DNA of 5,628 nucleotides from Thermoflexibacter sp. GTDB taxonomy: Bacteria > Bacteroidota > Bacteroidia > Cytophagales > Thermoflexibacteraceae. The notes under the pieces were generated by a model. It saw nothing but the letters and a program-made list of their open reading frames with translations, had not been told where the DNA came from and made no database searches. The stretch covers positions 1 through 5,628 of the forward strand of contig JALOMS010000346.1 of the NCBI GenBank assembly GCA_025455345.1, given 5' to 3'. Within the stretch, counting starts at the first letter, position 1, and each line of letters opens with the position of its first letter. The position numbers and the translations under genes are program-made. Of the stretch, positions 1 to 5,540 are shown piece by piece.

Positions 1-914
1 ACGTTAATCCCTGCACCTCTACTAATATCCCAAGCAAAAGTTACTTGCATATCTGCTCCTGCAGTATAATTGCTGTAAGGTGTTCTCAAGAAATCAAAAT
101 AGGGTGCAGTAGGCGGTAAAGAAAAAGCACCTGTATTTTTAAAACTCCATTGGGCAGGAAAAAGAGCATCATTGACTGTGGTTTCTTCTACACCAAACTT
201 TTTAAACTCCTTATCGGAGGTTTTATCATTTTCATCTGTAATTATTCTTGCCTCTGCCAATTCGGGTTTAACAAAAAAATTAGGTGCGGCATACTCAAAT
301 AAGCCTGTCTCCAATAACTCATTGGCGATTTGAGTGGGGTGATTAGACGAAAACTTAGAAATATTTAAAAGAAAGACATCTGGGTCATGGAGATAATTCC
401 CCTCTACAATTATTCTCTTGGATTGGGCTATTTTATTCAAATCCTCTACCAGGGTGTTTGGCTTGAGTTTGACATAAATTTGATGGGAAATACCTATGCT
501 TGCATTACTTTTTTTCACTCCTTTTCTGATGATAAAAGGATTGGCAATGGATACCCATGTATTTTGATTGATGCGTTTTATCAAAGCCTGTATTTCATTG
601 ATTGAGAGACGCTCCGTCAAATTCAAAATTACAAAGTTTCTTTGCTTATCTTCTACCAAAATGGGCTTTTGAGGATTTGTAAATTTGCGAATCGACTCTA
701 TTACACCAGCGCGTTCACTGACAGATGCGGAAGGTAGGAATTGGACAAATATATTAGACTTAGCGATTTCATAATCTACTTTCTCTCCGTTTTGATAAAT
801 CTTATAGAAAGTAGGTGGAGTCATGACATCGCTTTGTGCGTGTACCTGTAAATGAAAACTTAAAAGCAATAATAAAAATAAACTATTCTTAAGGAGAGTA
901 AGTAAATATTGCAT
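1..914 (-). CDS. Secreted subtilisin-like (S8) serine protease, N-terminal part
   Basis: The reading frame is open from an ATG at 914 to the left edge (304 codons), so the gene is cut by the window. An in-frame TAA five codons upstream makes this the first possible ATG. Residues 1-26 form a signal peptide: a long Leu/Phe core, then VHA before Gln27. Residues about 54-218 are a propeptide-like region made of two similar halves. Residues 248-262 (NDALFPAQWSFKNTG) and 288-304 (ADMQVTFAWDISRGAGIN) match the block that opens the catalytic domain in Bacteroidota subtilases, just before the strand carrying the catalytic Asp. The Asp/His/Ser triad would lie beyond the window and cannot be checked, nor can any type IX secretion C-terminal domain. 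Family assignment is by recalled motif. No SD motif precedes the start. The terminator at 954-982 suggests transcription separate from the lipoprotein gene upstream. Confidence 0.85.
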   Translation of the reverse strand, partial: MQYLLTLLKNSLFLLLLLSFHLQVHAQSDVMTPPTFYKIYQNGEKVDYEIAKSNIFVQFLPSASVSERAGVIESIRKFTNPQKPILVEDKQRNFVILNLTERLSINEIQALIKRINQNTWVSIANPFIIRKGVKKSNASIGISHQIYVKLKPNTLVEDLNKIAQSKRIIVEGNYLHDPDVFLLNISKFSSNHPTQIANELLETGLFEYAAPNFFVKPELAEARIITDENDKTSDKEFKKFGVEETTVNDALFPAQWSFKNTGAFSLPPTAPYFDFLRTPYSNYTAGADMQVTFAWDISRGAGIN

Positions 915-953
915 AATAAATTTGAATTAAAATAAAATTTATCTCAAAAAGAT

Positions 954-982
954 AAAAACCCACAATTTACTTAAATTGTGGG
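954..982 (-). terminator. Intrinsic terminator of the lipoprotein gene
   Basis: A perfect 10-bp stem (CCCACAATTT pairing with AAATTGTGGG, arms 959-968 and 973-982) closes a 4-nt loop. On the minus strand it is followed directly by TTTTT and then ATC. It lies 36 bp after the stop codon of the lipoprotein gene and 40 bp before the protease start, as expected for a Rho-independent terminator acting leftward. There is no comparable T-run on the plus-strand side. Confidence 0.85.
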
Positions 983-1018
983 CAATTCGTTTTATTGATG
1001 GTTATCAAATTAGCTGTT

Positions 1019-1447
1019 TTAAGCCCTAACAAGCTCTATTCTGTACGTAGTTGTAACCTTGCCTGGGATAGAAAACTCCCATTCAAAAATAATCTTATTA
1101 CTACTCAGAGTTCTACTAATTTCTCTCACAGTTACTGTGCCATCAAATATTACTGTATTTCTTGTTCCTTCTTTCCAACTACCAGCAGGTAAAGAAGTAG
1201 GGGCTATTGCTGCGCCTTTGGGGTTGGTAACAGTATATGTACCGTTATTTTTGAATATAATTAAGAACCCATCATACATACCAGAAGGAGCTTCCTCATC
1301 ACCAAACTTTGCATAAGCAACTTTCCAAGACCCCGAACCTTGGGTCAAGATAGAAGCAATTGTAACAGCGACATCTTCATTATTAGCGCATGAGGTCGTA
1401 AAAAATGCAAAAGCCAACACTAAAATATACAAAAATGACCTTTTCAT
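1019..1447 (-). CDS. Small predicted lipoprotein, possibly lipocalin-like
   Basis: This 142-residue protein begins with a lipoprotein signal peptide: MKRS, a hydrophobic core, then FFTTSC, with the probable lipidated cysteine at residue 20. The residues after it (ANNED) are acidic, which recalls the surface-export signals of some Bacteroidota lipoproteins; surface exposure is inferred. The mature part (about 122 residues) starts with a segment ending GSGSWKV, then has alternating hydrophobic strands with FKNNGTYT (66-73), GSWKEG (89-94) and KIIFEWEF (118-125). This resembles the small beta-barrel or lipocalin-like lipoproteins common in this phylum, but I cannot name a family or ligand. I chose the ATG at 1447 over an in-frame TTG two codons upstream. 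No SD motif precedes it. It has its own candidate promoter and terminator, so it is probably monocistronic. Confidence 0.8.
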   Translation of the reverse strand: MKRSFLYILVLAFAFFTTSCANNEDVAVTIASILTQGSGSWKVAYAKFGDEEAPSGMYDGFLIIFKNNGTYTVTNPKGAAIAPTSLPAGSWKEGTRNTVIFDGTVTVREISRTLSSNKIIFEWEFSIPGKVTTTYRIELVRA

Positions 1448-1485
1448 TGCCAAATGGTTTTTAAGGTTAAAAATTTCTTTTTTTT

Positions 1486-1508
1486 AATGACAAACTTAAT
1501 TTGTCATT
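1486..1508 (-). repeat. Inverted repeat in the lipoprotein gene leader
   Basis: Perfect 9-bp arms AATGACAAA and TTTGTCATT (1486-1494 and 1500-1508) flank a 5-bp spacer. It lies 38 bp upstream of the lipoprotein ATG, inside the predicted 5' leader. On the minus strand it is followed by an A-run, not a T-run, so it is not a terminator in that direction. It could be an operator or an RNA-stabilising hairpin near the transcript's 5' end. Confidence 0.6.
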
Positions 1509-1518
1509 TATTAACTCG

Positions 1519-1552
1519 TAAATATAAAGAATATATGAAAATATAAACAAAA
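1519..1552 (-). promoter_or_regulatory. Candidate Bacteroidota-type promoter for the lipoprotein gene
   Basis: On the minus strand TTTTG (1548-1552) is followed after 21 bp by TATATTTA (1519-1526). The second element matches the phylum's -7 consensus TAnnTTTG at all but the last fixed base, and TTTG is the -33 consensus. The implied start near 1512 gives a leader of about 65 nt containing the inverted repeat at 1486-1508. The local AT-richness makes chance matches likely, so confidence is moderate. Confidence 0.45.
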
Positions 1553-1580
1553 GGAAAAGACTTTTTTAACGTATTTATTT

Positions 1581-2658
1581 TTAATTTTCCATTAAGTAAG
1601 CCTTAATAAAGTCATCAATCGCTCCGTCCATGACATTTTGCACATCTGTACGCTCTACATCTGTACGCAAATCTTTGACTAATTTGTAGGGATGCATGAC
1701 ATAACTGCGGATTTGAGACCCCCACTCTATTTTCTTTTTAGTGCTTTCTACCTTTGCTTTTTCTTCATTTCTTTTTTCTATCTCGATTTGGTAAAGGCGA
1801 GATTTCAGCATTTTTAATGCTTTTTCCTTGTTCATGCCTTGAGAGCGTTCTTCTTGGCAGGTGATGATGATACCTGTAGGGGCATGCCTAAGTCGCACGG
1901 CTGTTTCGACCTTATTGACATTTTGCCCACCTTTCCCGCCTGCGCGATAGGTTTCCCAAGTAATGTCAGCAGAATTGATTTCTACTTGGATAGTATCATC
2001 TATGATAGGATACGCAAATACAGAAGCAAAAGAGGTATGACGGCGTGCATTGGAGTCAAAAGGAGATATACGCACCAAACGATGTACCCCGATTTCGGAT
2101 TTCAAAAATCCATAAGCAAACTGTCCATCAATCTCTATGGTAACAGATTTTACGCCTGCTCCTTCACCTGCCTGATAGTCTATCTCACTTACCTTAAACC
2201 TGTGTTTTTCTGCCCACATGATGTACATTCTCATCAGCATTTCTGCCCAATCTTGGCTTTCTGTGCCGCCTGCTCCTGAGTTGATTTCAAGGATTGCGCC
2301 CAATTGGTCTTCTTCCGAGCCTAACATTCGCTTAAACTCTAATTCTTCTATTACCTTGATGAGTTTTTGATGTTCACTGACAAACTCTTTTTCATCTACG
2401 GATGCGGCTTCGTGGAACTCGAACAATACTTCAAAGTCTTCCATTATTTGCTGAAGTGTTTCGAAGCTATCTGTCCATGTTTTTTTGTTTTTGATATTTT
2501 TTAATATTTCCTCTGCACGAGATGAGTTATCCCAAAAGTTAGGGGCTAAGGTATGTTGTTCTGCTTCTTTGATTTCTTCTATTTTGGTATCGTAGTCAAA
2601 GATACCTCCTCAGCGCATCTACGCGCGCTTTCAACTCTTTCAGTTGGTCTTTGGTCAT
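1581..2658 (-). CDS. prfB: Peptide chain release factor 2, with programmed +1 frameshift
   Basis: RF2 recognises UGA and UAA stop codons in the ribosomal A site and triggers release of the finished protein. Translation starts at the ATG at 2658 (MTKDQLKELK...), runs 20 codons to an in-frame TGA at 2596-2598, and continues after a +1 shift (GAC at 2595-2597) for 338 more residues, giving 358 in all, close to the usual RF2 length. The codon-recognition motif SPF is at residues 198-200 and the catalytic GGQ at 243-245, inside YRAGGKGGQNVNK. The residue matching the activity-modulating position 246 of E. coli RF2 appears to be Ala. The N-terminal part is charged and helical, as in the family. A single-frame caller would report only a shortened protein from an internal ATG near 2444. 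The leader is almost entirely a heptad repeat, with no SD motif. The gene follows clpX by 69 bp and may be read through from it. I see no clear terminator after it. Confidence 0.97.
2595..2610 (-). promoter_or_regulatory. prfB: prfB programmed +1 frameshift site
   Basis: On the minus strand this reads AGGAGG, TAT, CTT, TGA, C. An internal SD-like AGGAGG (2605-2610) lies three bases before the slippery CTT (2599-2601), followed by the poor-context stop TGAC. The layout and spacing match the well-known E. coli site (AGGGGG TAT CTT TGA C), where low RF2 slows termination at UGA and favours slippage to GAC. The AGGAGG here is a full-strength anti-SD match. Confidence 0.96.
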
Positions 2659-2661
2659 TGG

Positions 2662-2731
2662 GAATTATGAATTAGTAATTATGAATTGGTAATTGGCTAT
2701 TAGTAATTAGTAATTATGAATTATGAATTAT
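2662..2731. repeat. Ten-unit 7-bp tandem repeat array between clpX and prfB
   Basis: Ten consecutive 7-bp units run without any insertion or deletion. The plus-strand consensus is roughly (G/T)AATTAT or (G/T)AATTAG. Units include GAATTAT (2662-2668, 2718-2724, 2725-2731), GAATTAG, TAATTAT, GAATTGG, TAATTGG and one divergent CTATTAG (2697-2703). The array fills the intergenic gap: its last unit contains the clpX stop codon (2728-2730), and its first unit ends three bases before the prfB ATG. It resembles the short tandemly repeated heptanucleotides described in cyanobacteria and similar AT-rich heptads in Bacteroidota; that link is from memory. Confidence 0.9.
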
Positions 2732-3969
2732 GCCGCTTTGAGATAAGAAATAGCTCTTTCTTTGGTTAATTGTTTCTCAATATAGACTTTATCTAATACA
2801 AATTCCTTTATTTCTGTTTGGGAAGGCAATTCGTACATTGCTTCTGCCATCAAAGATTCGCAAATAGACCTCAAACCTCTTGCACCTACTTTGAGTTCTA
2901 AGGCTCTGTCCACGATAGCTTCCAAAGCGTCTTCGGTGATTTGTAGTTTGATTTTTTCCATTTCAAACAACTTTTTGAATTGTTTGACTATTGCATTCTT
3001 AGGCTCTATCAGAATCCGCTTAAGAGCCTCTCTATCTAAGGGGTCCAAATGGCAAAGGATAGGTAATCTACCAATGAGTTCGGGAATCAATCCAAAAGTT
3101 TTTAAGTCTTGAGGGGTGATGAACTGCAAGAAGTTTTCCTTAGATTCTATGCTTTTGCTAATACCATGTTGGGTACTTGCAAACCCCAAAGGACGAGTAT
3201 TCATGCGAGTCTTGATTTTCTTATCAATACCCTCAAAGGCACCGCCGCAGATGAATAAAATGTTTTCAGTATTTACACTTACCAATCTTTGGTCGGGGTG
3301 TTTGCGCCCTCCTTGAGGGGGAACTTGCACGGTTGTTCCTTCTAAGAGTTTTAATAAACCTTGCTGTACGCCTTCTCCGCTCACATCTCTGGTAATAGAA
3401 GGATTATCTGCTTTACGAGCTATTTTGTCTATTTCATCTATATAAACTATGCCTCTTTCGGCAAGCTCTACATCAAAATTTGCCGCTTGCAAGAGGCGAG
3501 AAAGCACCGTTTCTACATCTTCGCCCACGTACCCAGCTTCAGTAAGTACGGTAGCGTCAGCAATGCAAAATGGGACTTCTAATATTTTGGCTAAAGTCTT
3601 GGCTATCAGTGTTTTACCTGTTCCTGTTTCTCCTACTAAGATGATATTAGATTTTTCAATAATGACCTCATCATCTTTGACTTTTTGCATTAGTCGTTTG
3701 TAATGATTGTAAACAGCTACGGAGATTACTTTTTTTGCCTTGTCTTGTCCAATAATATACTGGTCTAAGTACCTTTTCATTTCGTTAGGTTTGACCAGAT
3801 TGAGGTGAGGCTTGTTTTTCTTTTTGGGCTGTTGTTCTTGGAGCAAAATATCGTATGCTTGGAGAATACAGCTATCGCAGATGTGTGCCTCCATGCCTGA
3901 TACCATTAGACTCACTTCTGATTTGTCCGTACCACAAAAAGAACAAGTAATGCTACTCGATTTAAACAT
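2728..3969 (-). CDS. clpX: ClpX, ATPase and unfoldase subunit of the ClpXP protease
   Basis: This cytoplasmic AAA+ hexamer recognises, unfolds and threads substrates into ClpP. The 413 residues cover the whole family length. The N-terminal zinc-binding domain has Cys9, Cys12, Cys31 and Cys34. Walker A is GETGTGKT (113-120), pore loop 1 is GYVG (146-149), Walker B is IVYIDEID (174-181) with Glu179, and the RKH loop is at 222-224. The ClpP-docking loop reads LGF (261-263) where E. coli has IGF. The arginine-finger segment GLIPELIGRLP is at 293-303 and sensor II GARGLR at 362-367. Nothing essential is missing. The start at 3969 agrees with the family N-terminus and has no SD motif. It lies 112 bp after clpP, in the usual clpP-clpX order. 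The stop codon lies inside the heptad array. The C-terminus ends YLKAA, slightly like an ssrA-type tail. Confidence 0.98.
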   Translation of the reverse strand: MFKSSSITCSFCGTDKSEVSLMVSGMEAHICDSCILQAYDILLQEQQPKKKNKPHLNLVKPNEMKRYLDQYIIGQDKAKKVISVAVYNHYKRLMQKVKDDEVIIEKSNIILVGETGTGKTLIAKTLAKILEVPFCIADATVLTEAGYVGEDVETVLSRLLQAANFDVELAERGIVYIDEIDKIARKADNPSITRDVSGEGVQQGLLKLLEGTTVQVPPQGGRKHPDQRLVSVNTENILFICGGAFEGIDKKIKTRMNTRPLGFASTQHGISKSIESKENFLQFITPQDLKTFGLIPELIGRLPILCHLDPLDREALKRILIEPKNAIVKQFKKLFEMEKIKLQITEDALEAIVDRALELKVGARGLRSICESLMAEAMYELPSQTEIKEFVLDKVYIEKQLTKERAISYLKAA

Positions 3970-3989
3970 TTGGGGTTTGATTTTAAAAA

Positions 3990-4051
3990 ATTAGGTTGCA
4001 AAAATACACACAAATTTAATGATTTATTGATAAAACGTCTTGCAACCTAAT
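3990..4051 (-). repeat. 12-bp inverted repeat between clpP and clpX; terminator, attenuator or operator
   Basis: Perfect 12-bp arms ATTAGGTTGCAA (3990-4001) and TTGCAACCTAAT (4040-4051) flank 38 bp. Read on the minus strand, the second arm is followed by about five T residues (3985-3989), so the RNA could act as an intrinsic terminator or attenuator with an unusually long loop. The clpX-proximal arm also overlaps a TATTTTTG promoter-like octamer, which would fit an operator instead. The sequence alone does not decide between these. Confidence 0.6.
3999..4006 (-). promoter_or_regulatory. Candidate -7 element of a clpX promoter
   Basis: The minus strand reads TATTTTTG, an exact match to the Bacteroidota -7 consensus TAnnTTTG, 29 bp upstream of the clpX ATG. 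No TTTG is seen at the expected -33 distance, so support is partial. The same octamer occurs upstream of clpP (4851-4858). Confidence 0.45.
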
Positions 4052-4057
4052 AAATTA

Positions 4058-4071
4058 TTCTTATATAAGAA
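4058..4071. repeat. 14-bp perfect palindrome after clpP
   Basis: TTCTTATATAAGAA is perfectly self-complementary and starts ten bases beyond the clpP stop codon. It could be a protein-binding site or part of a 3' RNA structure with the larger inverted repeat next to it. In AT-rich DNA a palindrome of this length can also arise by chance. Confidence 0.5.
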
Positions 4072-4081
4072 AAAACATCAC

Positions 4082-4783
4082 TTATCGGGACTGTTTTTCT
4101 AAGACTTCATCAATGATTCCATAGCTTTTTGCTTCTTGGGCAGTAAGCCAATAATCTCTGTCAGAATCTTCCCAAACCTTCTCATAGTCTTGACCGCTAT
4201 GTTTGGAGATGATGTCATAGAGTTCTTTTTTGACTTTGGTAATTTCTCTGTAAGTAATCTCTATATCAGAGGCTTGCCCTTGCGCTCCGCCAAGAGGTTG
4301 GTGTATCATTATCCGAGAATGAGGCAAAGCGGCGCGTTTGCCATTCTGTCCCGCACACAACAGCACTGCTCCCATAGAAGCGGCTAATCCTGTACAGATA
4401 GTAGCTACGTCTGGTTTGACGTATTGCATACAATCGTAAATCCCAAAACCTGCATAGACAGACCCACCCGGACTGTTCATGTACATAATTACATCTTGTT
4501 TGGCATCCACAGATTCCAAAAAGAGCAATTGTGCAACCACAATATTAGAAACATAATCGTCTATGGGTACACCTAAAAAGATAATTCTGTCCATCATTAG
4601 GCGGGAAAACACGTCCATAGCTACGGCATTCATACGACGTTCCTCTATGATATTGGGGGTGAGGTTGGTAATGCTGTGTAGGTTAGCGATGCCTTGGAAA
4701 TGATTCAAATATTTGTCATAAGTTAGGCTATTGACTCCCTGACCTTTGATAGCAAATTTCTTAAATTCTTCTGAATAGTTCAT
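4082..4783 (-). CDS. clpP: ClpP, proteolytic subunit of the ClpXP protease
   Basis: This is the tetradecameric serine protease that degrades polypeptides fed by ClpX. The catalytic triad is visible: Ser136 in GLAASMGAV, His161 in MIHQPLGG and Asp210 in DSDRDYWLT. The substrate-binding glycine-rich strand NSPGGSVYAG is at 103-112, and the handle region after GGAQGQASDIEI is intact. The protein has 233 residues. About 40 lie before the segment (LTPNIIEER) that aligns with the mature N-terminus of E. coli ClpP, so a leader or propeptide longer than in E. coli is likely, as is usual in Bacteroidota. I chose the ATG at 4783 (MNYSEEFKKFAIKGQG, typical of the phylum) over a GTG 13 codons upstream. 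No SD motif is present. A TATTTTTG octamer lies 67 bp upstream. clpX follows 112 bp downstream. The trigger factor gene often found beside clpP is absent here. Confidence 0.98.
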   Translation of the reverse strand: MNYSEEFKKFAIKGQGVNSLTYDKYLNHFQGIANLHSITNLTPNIIEERRMNAVAMDVFSRLMMDRIIFLGVPIDDYVSNIVVAQLLFLESVDAKQDVIMYMNSPGGSVYAGFGIYDCMQYVKPDVATICTGLAASMGAVLLCAGQNGKRAALPHSRIMIHQPLGGAQGQASDIEITYREITKVKKELYDIISKHSGQDYEKVWEDSDRDYWLTAQEAKSYGIIDEVLEKQSR

Positions 4784-4850
4784 ACGTATATTGATTACAA
4801 AATGATTTGATATATCCAACACTGAAAAAACTGTTTATCTAAAATTAATC

Positions 4851-4858
4851 CAAAAATA
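4851..4858 (-). promoter_or_regulatory. Candidate -7 element of a clpP promoter
   Basis: The minus strand reads TATTTTTG, an exact match to TAnnTTTG, implying a leader of about 60 nt before the clpP ATG. There is no recognisable TTTG at -33; that region is occupied by the TGACG dyad at 4876-4888. The same octamer precedes clpX. Confidence 0.45.
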
Positions 4859-4866
4859 AGAGGCAT

Positions 4867-4893
4867 AAAAAATAATGACGTTTCGTCAGTATT
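4867..4893 (-). terminator. Probable hairpin terminator and TGACG dyad between the membrane protein gene and clpP
   Basis: On the minus strand, TGACG-AAA-CGTCA (4876-4888) is flanked by AATA and TATT, which also pair across a single C/T mismatch. The stem runs into a six-T run (4867-4872). This would end transcription of the upstream membrane protein gene. It also lies 17-29 bp upstream of the clpP -7 element, so it could be an operator instead. A related dyad lies 50 bp away at 4926-4938. Confidence 0.5.
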
Positions 4894-4917
4894 TCTAAAA
4901 TTAAAACAATAATTTTA

Positions 4918-4938
4918 ATCGTTAATGACGATATGTCG
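4918..4938. promoter_or_regulatory. Second TGACG dyad, candidate regulatory site
   Basis: TGACGATATGTCG (4926-4938) is an imperfect copy of the dyad at 4876-4888; both share AATGACG, then an NTN triplet and a GTC end. It overlaps another small inverted repeat, ATCGT/ACGAT (4918-4922 and 4928-4932, 5-bp spacer). It starts seven bases beyond the stop codon of the membrane protein gene. No protein is known to bind here. Confidence 0.35.
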
Positions 4939-4944
4939 CCCTGA

Positions 4945-5352
4945 CTATGATTTTAGCAAGCCTGTAAACTCATAGATGATGGCTCCTTCTTCGCTTACTG
5001 AAATATGGGCAAAGCCTCTTTCTTGCATAGTATTAAGCATATTTTCTGCGGCTTGGGTAGTGATGTTGGCGTGCAATGCCAACTGGGCAACCGTCAATCT
5101 TCCTTGATTCAATGCCGCTACCCGCAAAACGGTATTTTCTAATGAATTATCTTTCCTTTTTTTACTACTAAGCATAGCAGACCTTACTAACCAAAAACCT
5201 CCTCCTGCCATAATTCCAGAGAAAATAAACAAACCAATCGTAGTGCTTATGGTATCTTTTTCTGTATTAATTATCGTTCCTAACATAGCAAATAAACCAA
5301 AAACACCAATAACGACCCCAATCGCTAACTTGATAAGTTCTCCAATGTTCAT
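4945..5352 (-). CDS. Small two-helix membrane protein with a winged-helix-like C-terminal domain
   Basis: The protein has 135 residues from the ATG at 5352. Two hydrophobic segments, about 7-26 and 37-57, are separated by a short polar loop (INTEKDTIST) and followed by a basic stretch SSKKRK (62-67), which suggests the C-terminus is cytoplasmic. Residues 70-135 look like a winged-helix fold: ENTVLRVAALNQGRLTVAQL, a helix-turn-helix-like TTQAAENMLNTMQERG, and a wing-like hairpin ISVSEEGAIIYEF. This pattern recurs in bacterial membrane proteins of unknown function; DNA binding is not shown and a protein-interaction role is equally possible. A TTG start at 5469 would add 39 residues. I reject it because it lies in AT-rich, structured leader DNA and the ATG gives a natural N-terminus (MNIGELIK). 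A terminator-like hairpin separates it from clpP, so a functional link to ClpXP is speculative. Confidence 0.75.
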   Translation of the reverse strand: MNIGELIKLAIGVVIGVFGLFAMLGTIINTEKDTISTTIGLFIFSGIMAGGGFWLVRSAMLSSKKRKDNSLENTVLRVAALNQGRLTVAQLALHANITTQAAENMLNTMQERGFAHISVSEEGAIIYEFTGLLKS

Positions 5353-5444
5353 ATCTTTTTTATTTTTTTTAGTAGTCAAAGATGGAAAATAAAATTTGAT
5401 TTTAGCGAAGAGGAAGTTCAAAAATTTATCAAATCCTATTTTAG

Positions 5445-5495
5445 TTGCCAAAAGAGTAATCTTGGGCAAAGTTTGTTACTTTTATTTTTTGGCAA
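5445..5495. repeat. Nested inverted repeat upstream of the membrane protein gene
   Basis: Outer arms TTGCCAAAA (5445-5453) and TTTTGGCAA (5487-5495) are perfect over 9 bp. Inside them, AGTAA (5455-5459) and TTACT (5476-5480) pair again. The structure lies 92-143 bp before the ATG at 5352. It has no adjacent T-run, so it is not an obvious terminator. It could be a leader RNA fold or a binding site. Confidence 0.45.
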
Positions 5496-5532
5496 TTTTG
5501 TACACTTACTTTAGTTATTCTTACAAATTTCT

Positions 5533-5540
5533 TATCTTTG
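5533..5540 (+). promoter_or_regulatory. Candidate rightward promoter (-7 element)
   Basis: The plus strand reads TATCTTTG, an exact TAnnTTTG match within CTTATCTTTGTGC, a context typical of Bacteroidota promoters. The -33 region (TTTAG near 5510-5514) is only a weak match. No open frame starts before the right edge: the ATG at 5570 hits TAG after one codon. If real, it drives a divergent gene or RNA beyond the window with a leader of at least about 80 nt. The rest of 5496-5628 shows nothing I can identify. Confidence 0.4.

Noticed and set aside
387..605. Plus-strand open frame of 72 codons
   Set aside because: It lies opposite the continuous protease reading frame, which has a signal peptide and recognisable subtilase motifs.
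915..953. Promoter for the S8 protease
   Set aside because: No element matches TAnnTTTG at a sensible distance from the start; TATCTTTTTG overlaps the terminator tail and has two extra bases.
1448..1453. TTG start two codons before the lipoprotein ATG
   Set aside because: ATG followed by Lys-Arg gives a standard lipoprotein signal peptide, so the rarer start codon is unnecessary.
1486..1508. Terminator of prfB
   Set aside because: On the minus strand the stem is followed by A residues, and it lies 73 bp or more past the prfB stop, downstream of a promoter-like element.
1839..2279. Plus-strand open frame of 146 codons
   Set aside because: It is the antisense shadow of the conserved core of prfB and its product resembles no known family.
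2444..2658. prfB as a pseudogene or sequencing frameshift
   Set aside because: The break is at the conserved AGGAGG TAT CTT TGA C programmed site, the downstream frame is intact, and the combined length and SPF/GGQ motifs fit RF2.
2662..2731. CRISPR array
   Set aside because: The units are contiguous 7-mers with no spacers, and no cas genes are nearby.
4784..4822. Upstream GTG start for clpP
   Set aside because: The added 13 residues do not fit the family, while the ATG at 4783 gives the usual Bacteroidota ClpP N-terminus.
5353..5469. Upstream TTG start for the membrane protein
   Set aside because: The 39 extra residues are low-complexity Lys/Phe-rich sequence over AT-rich structured DNA, and the ATG at 5352 begins just before the first membrane segment.
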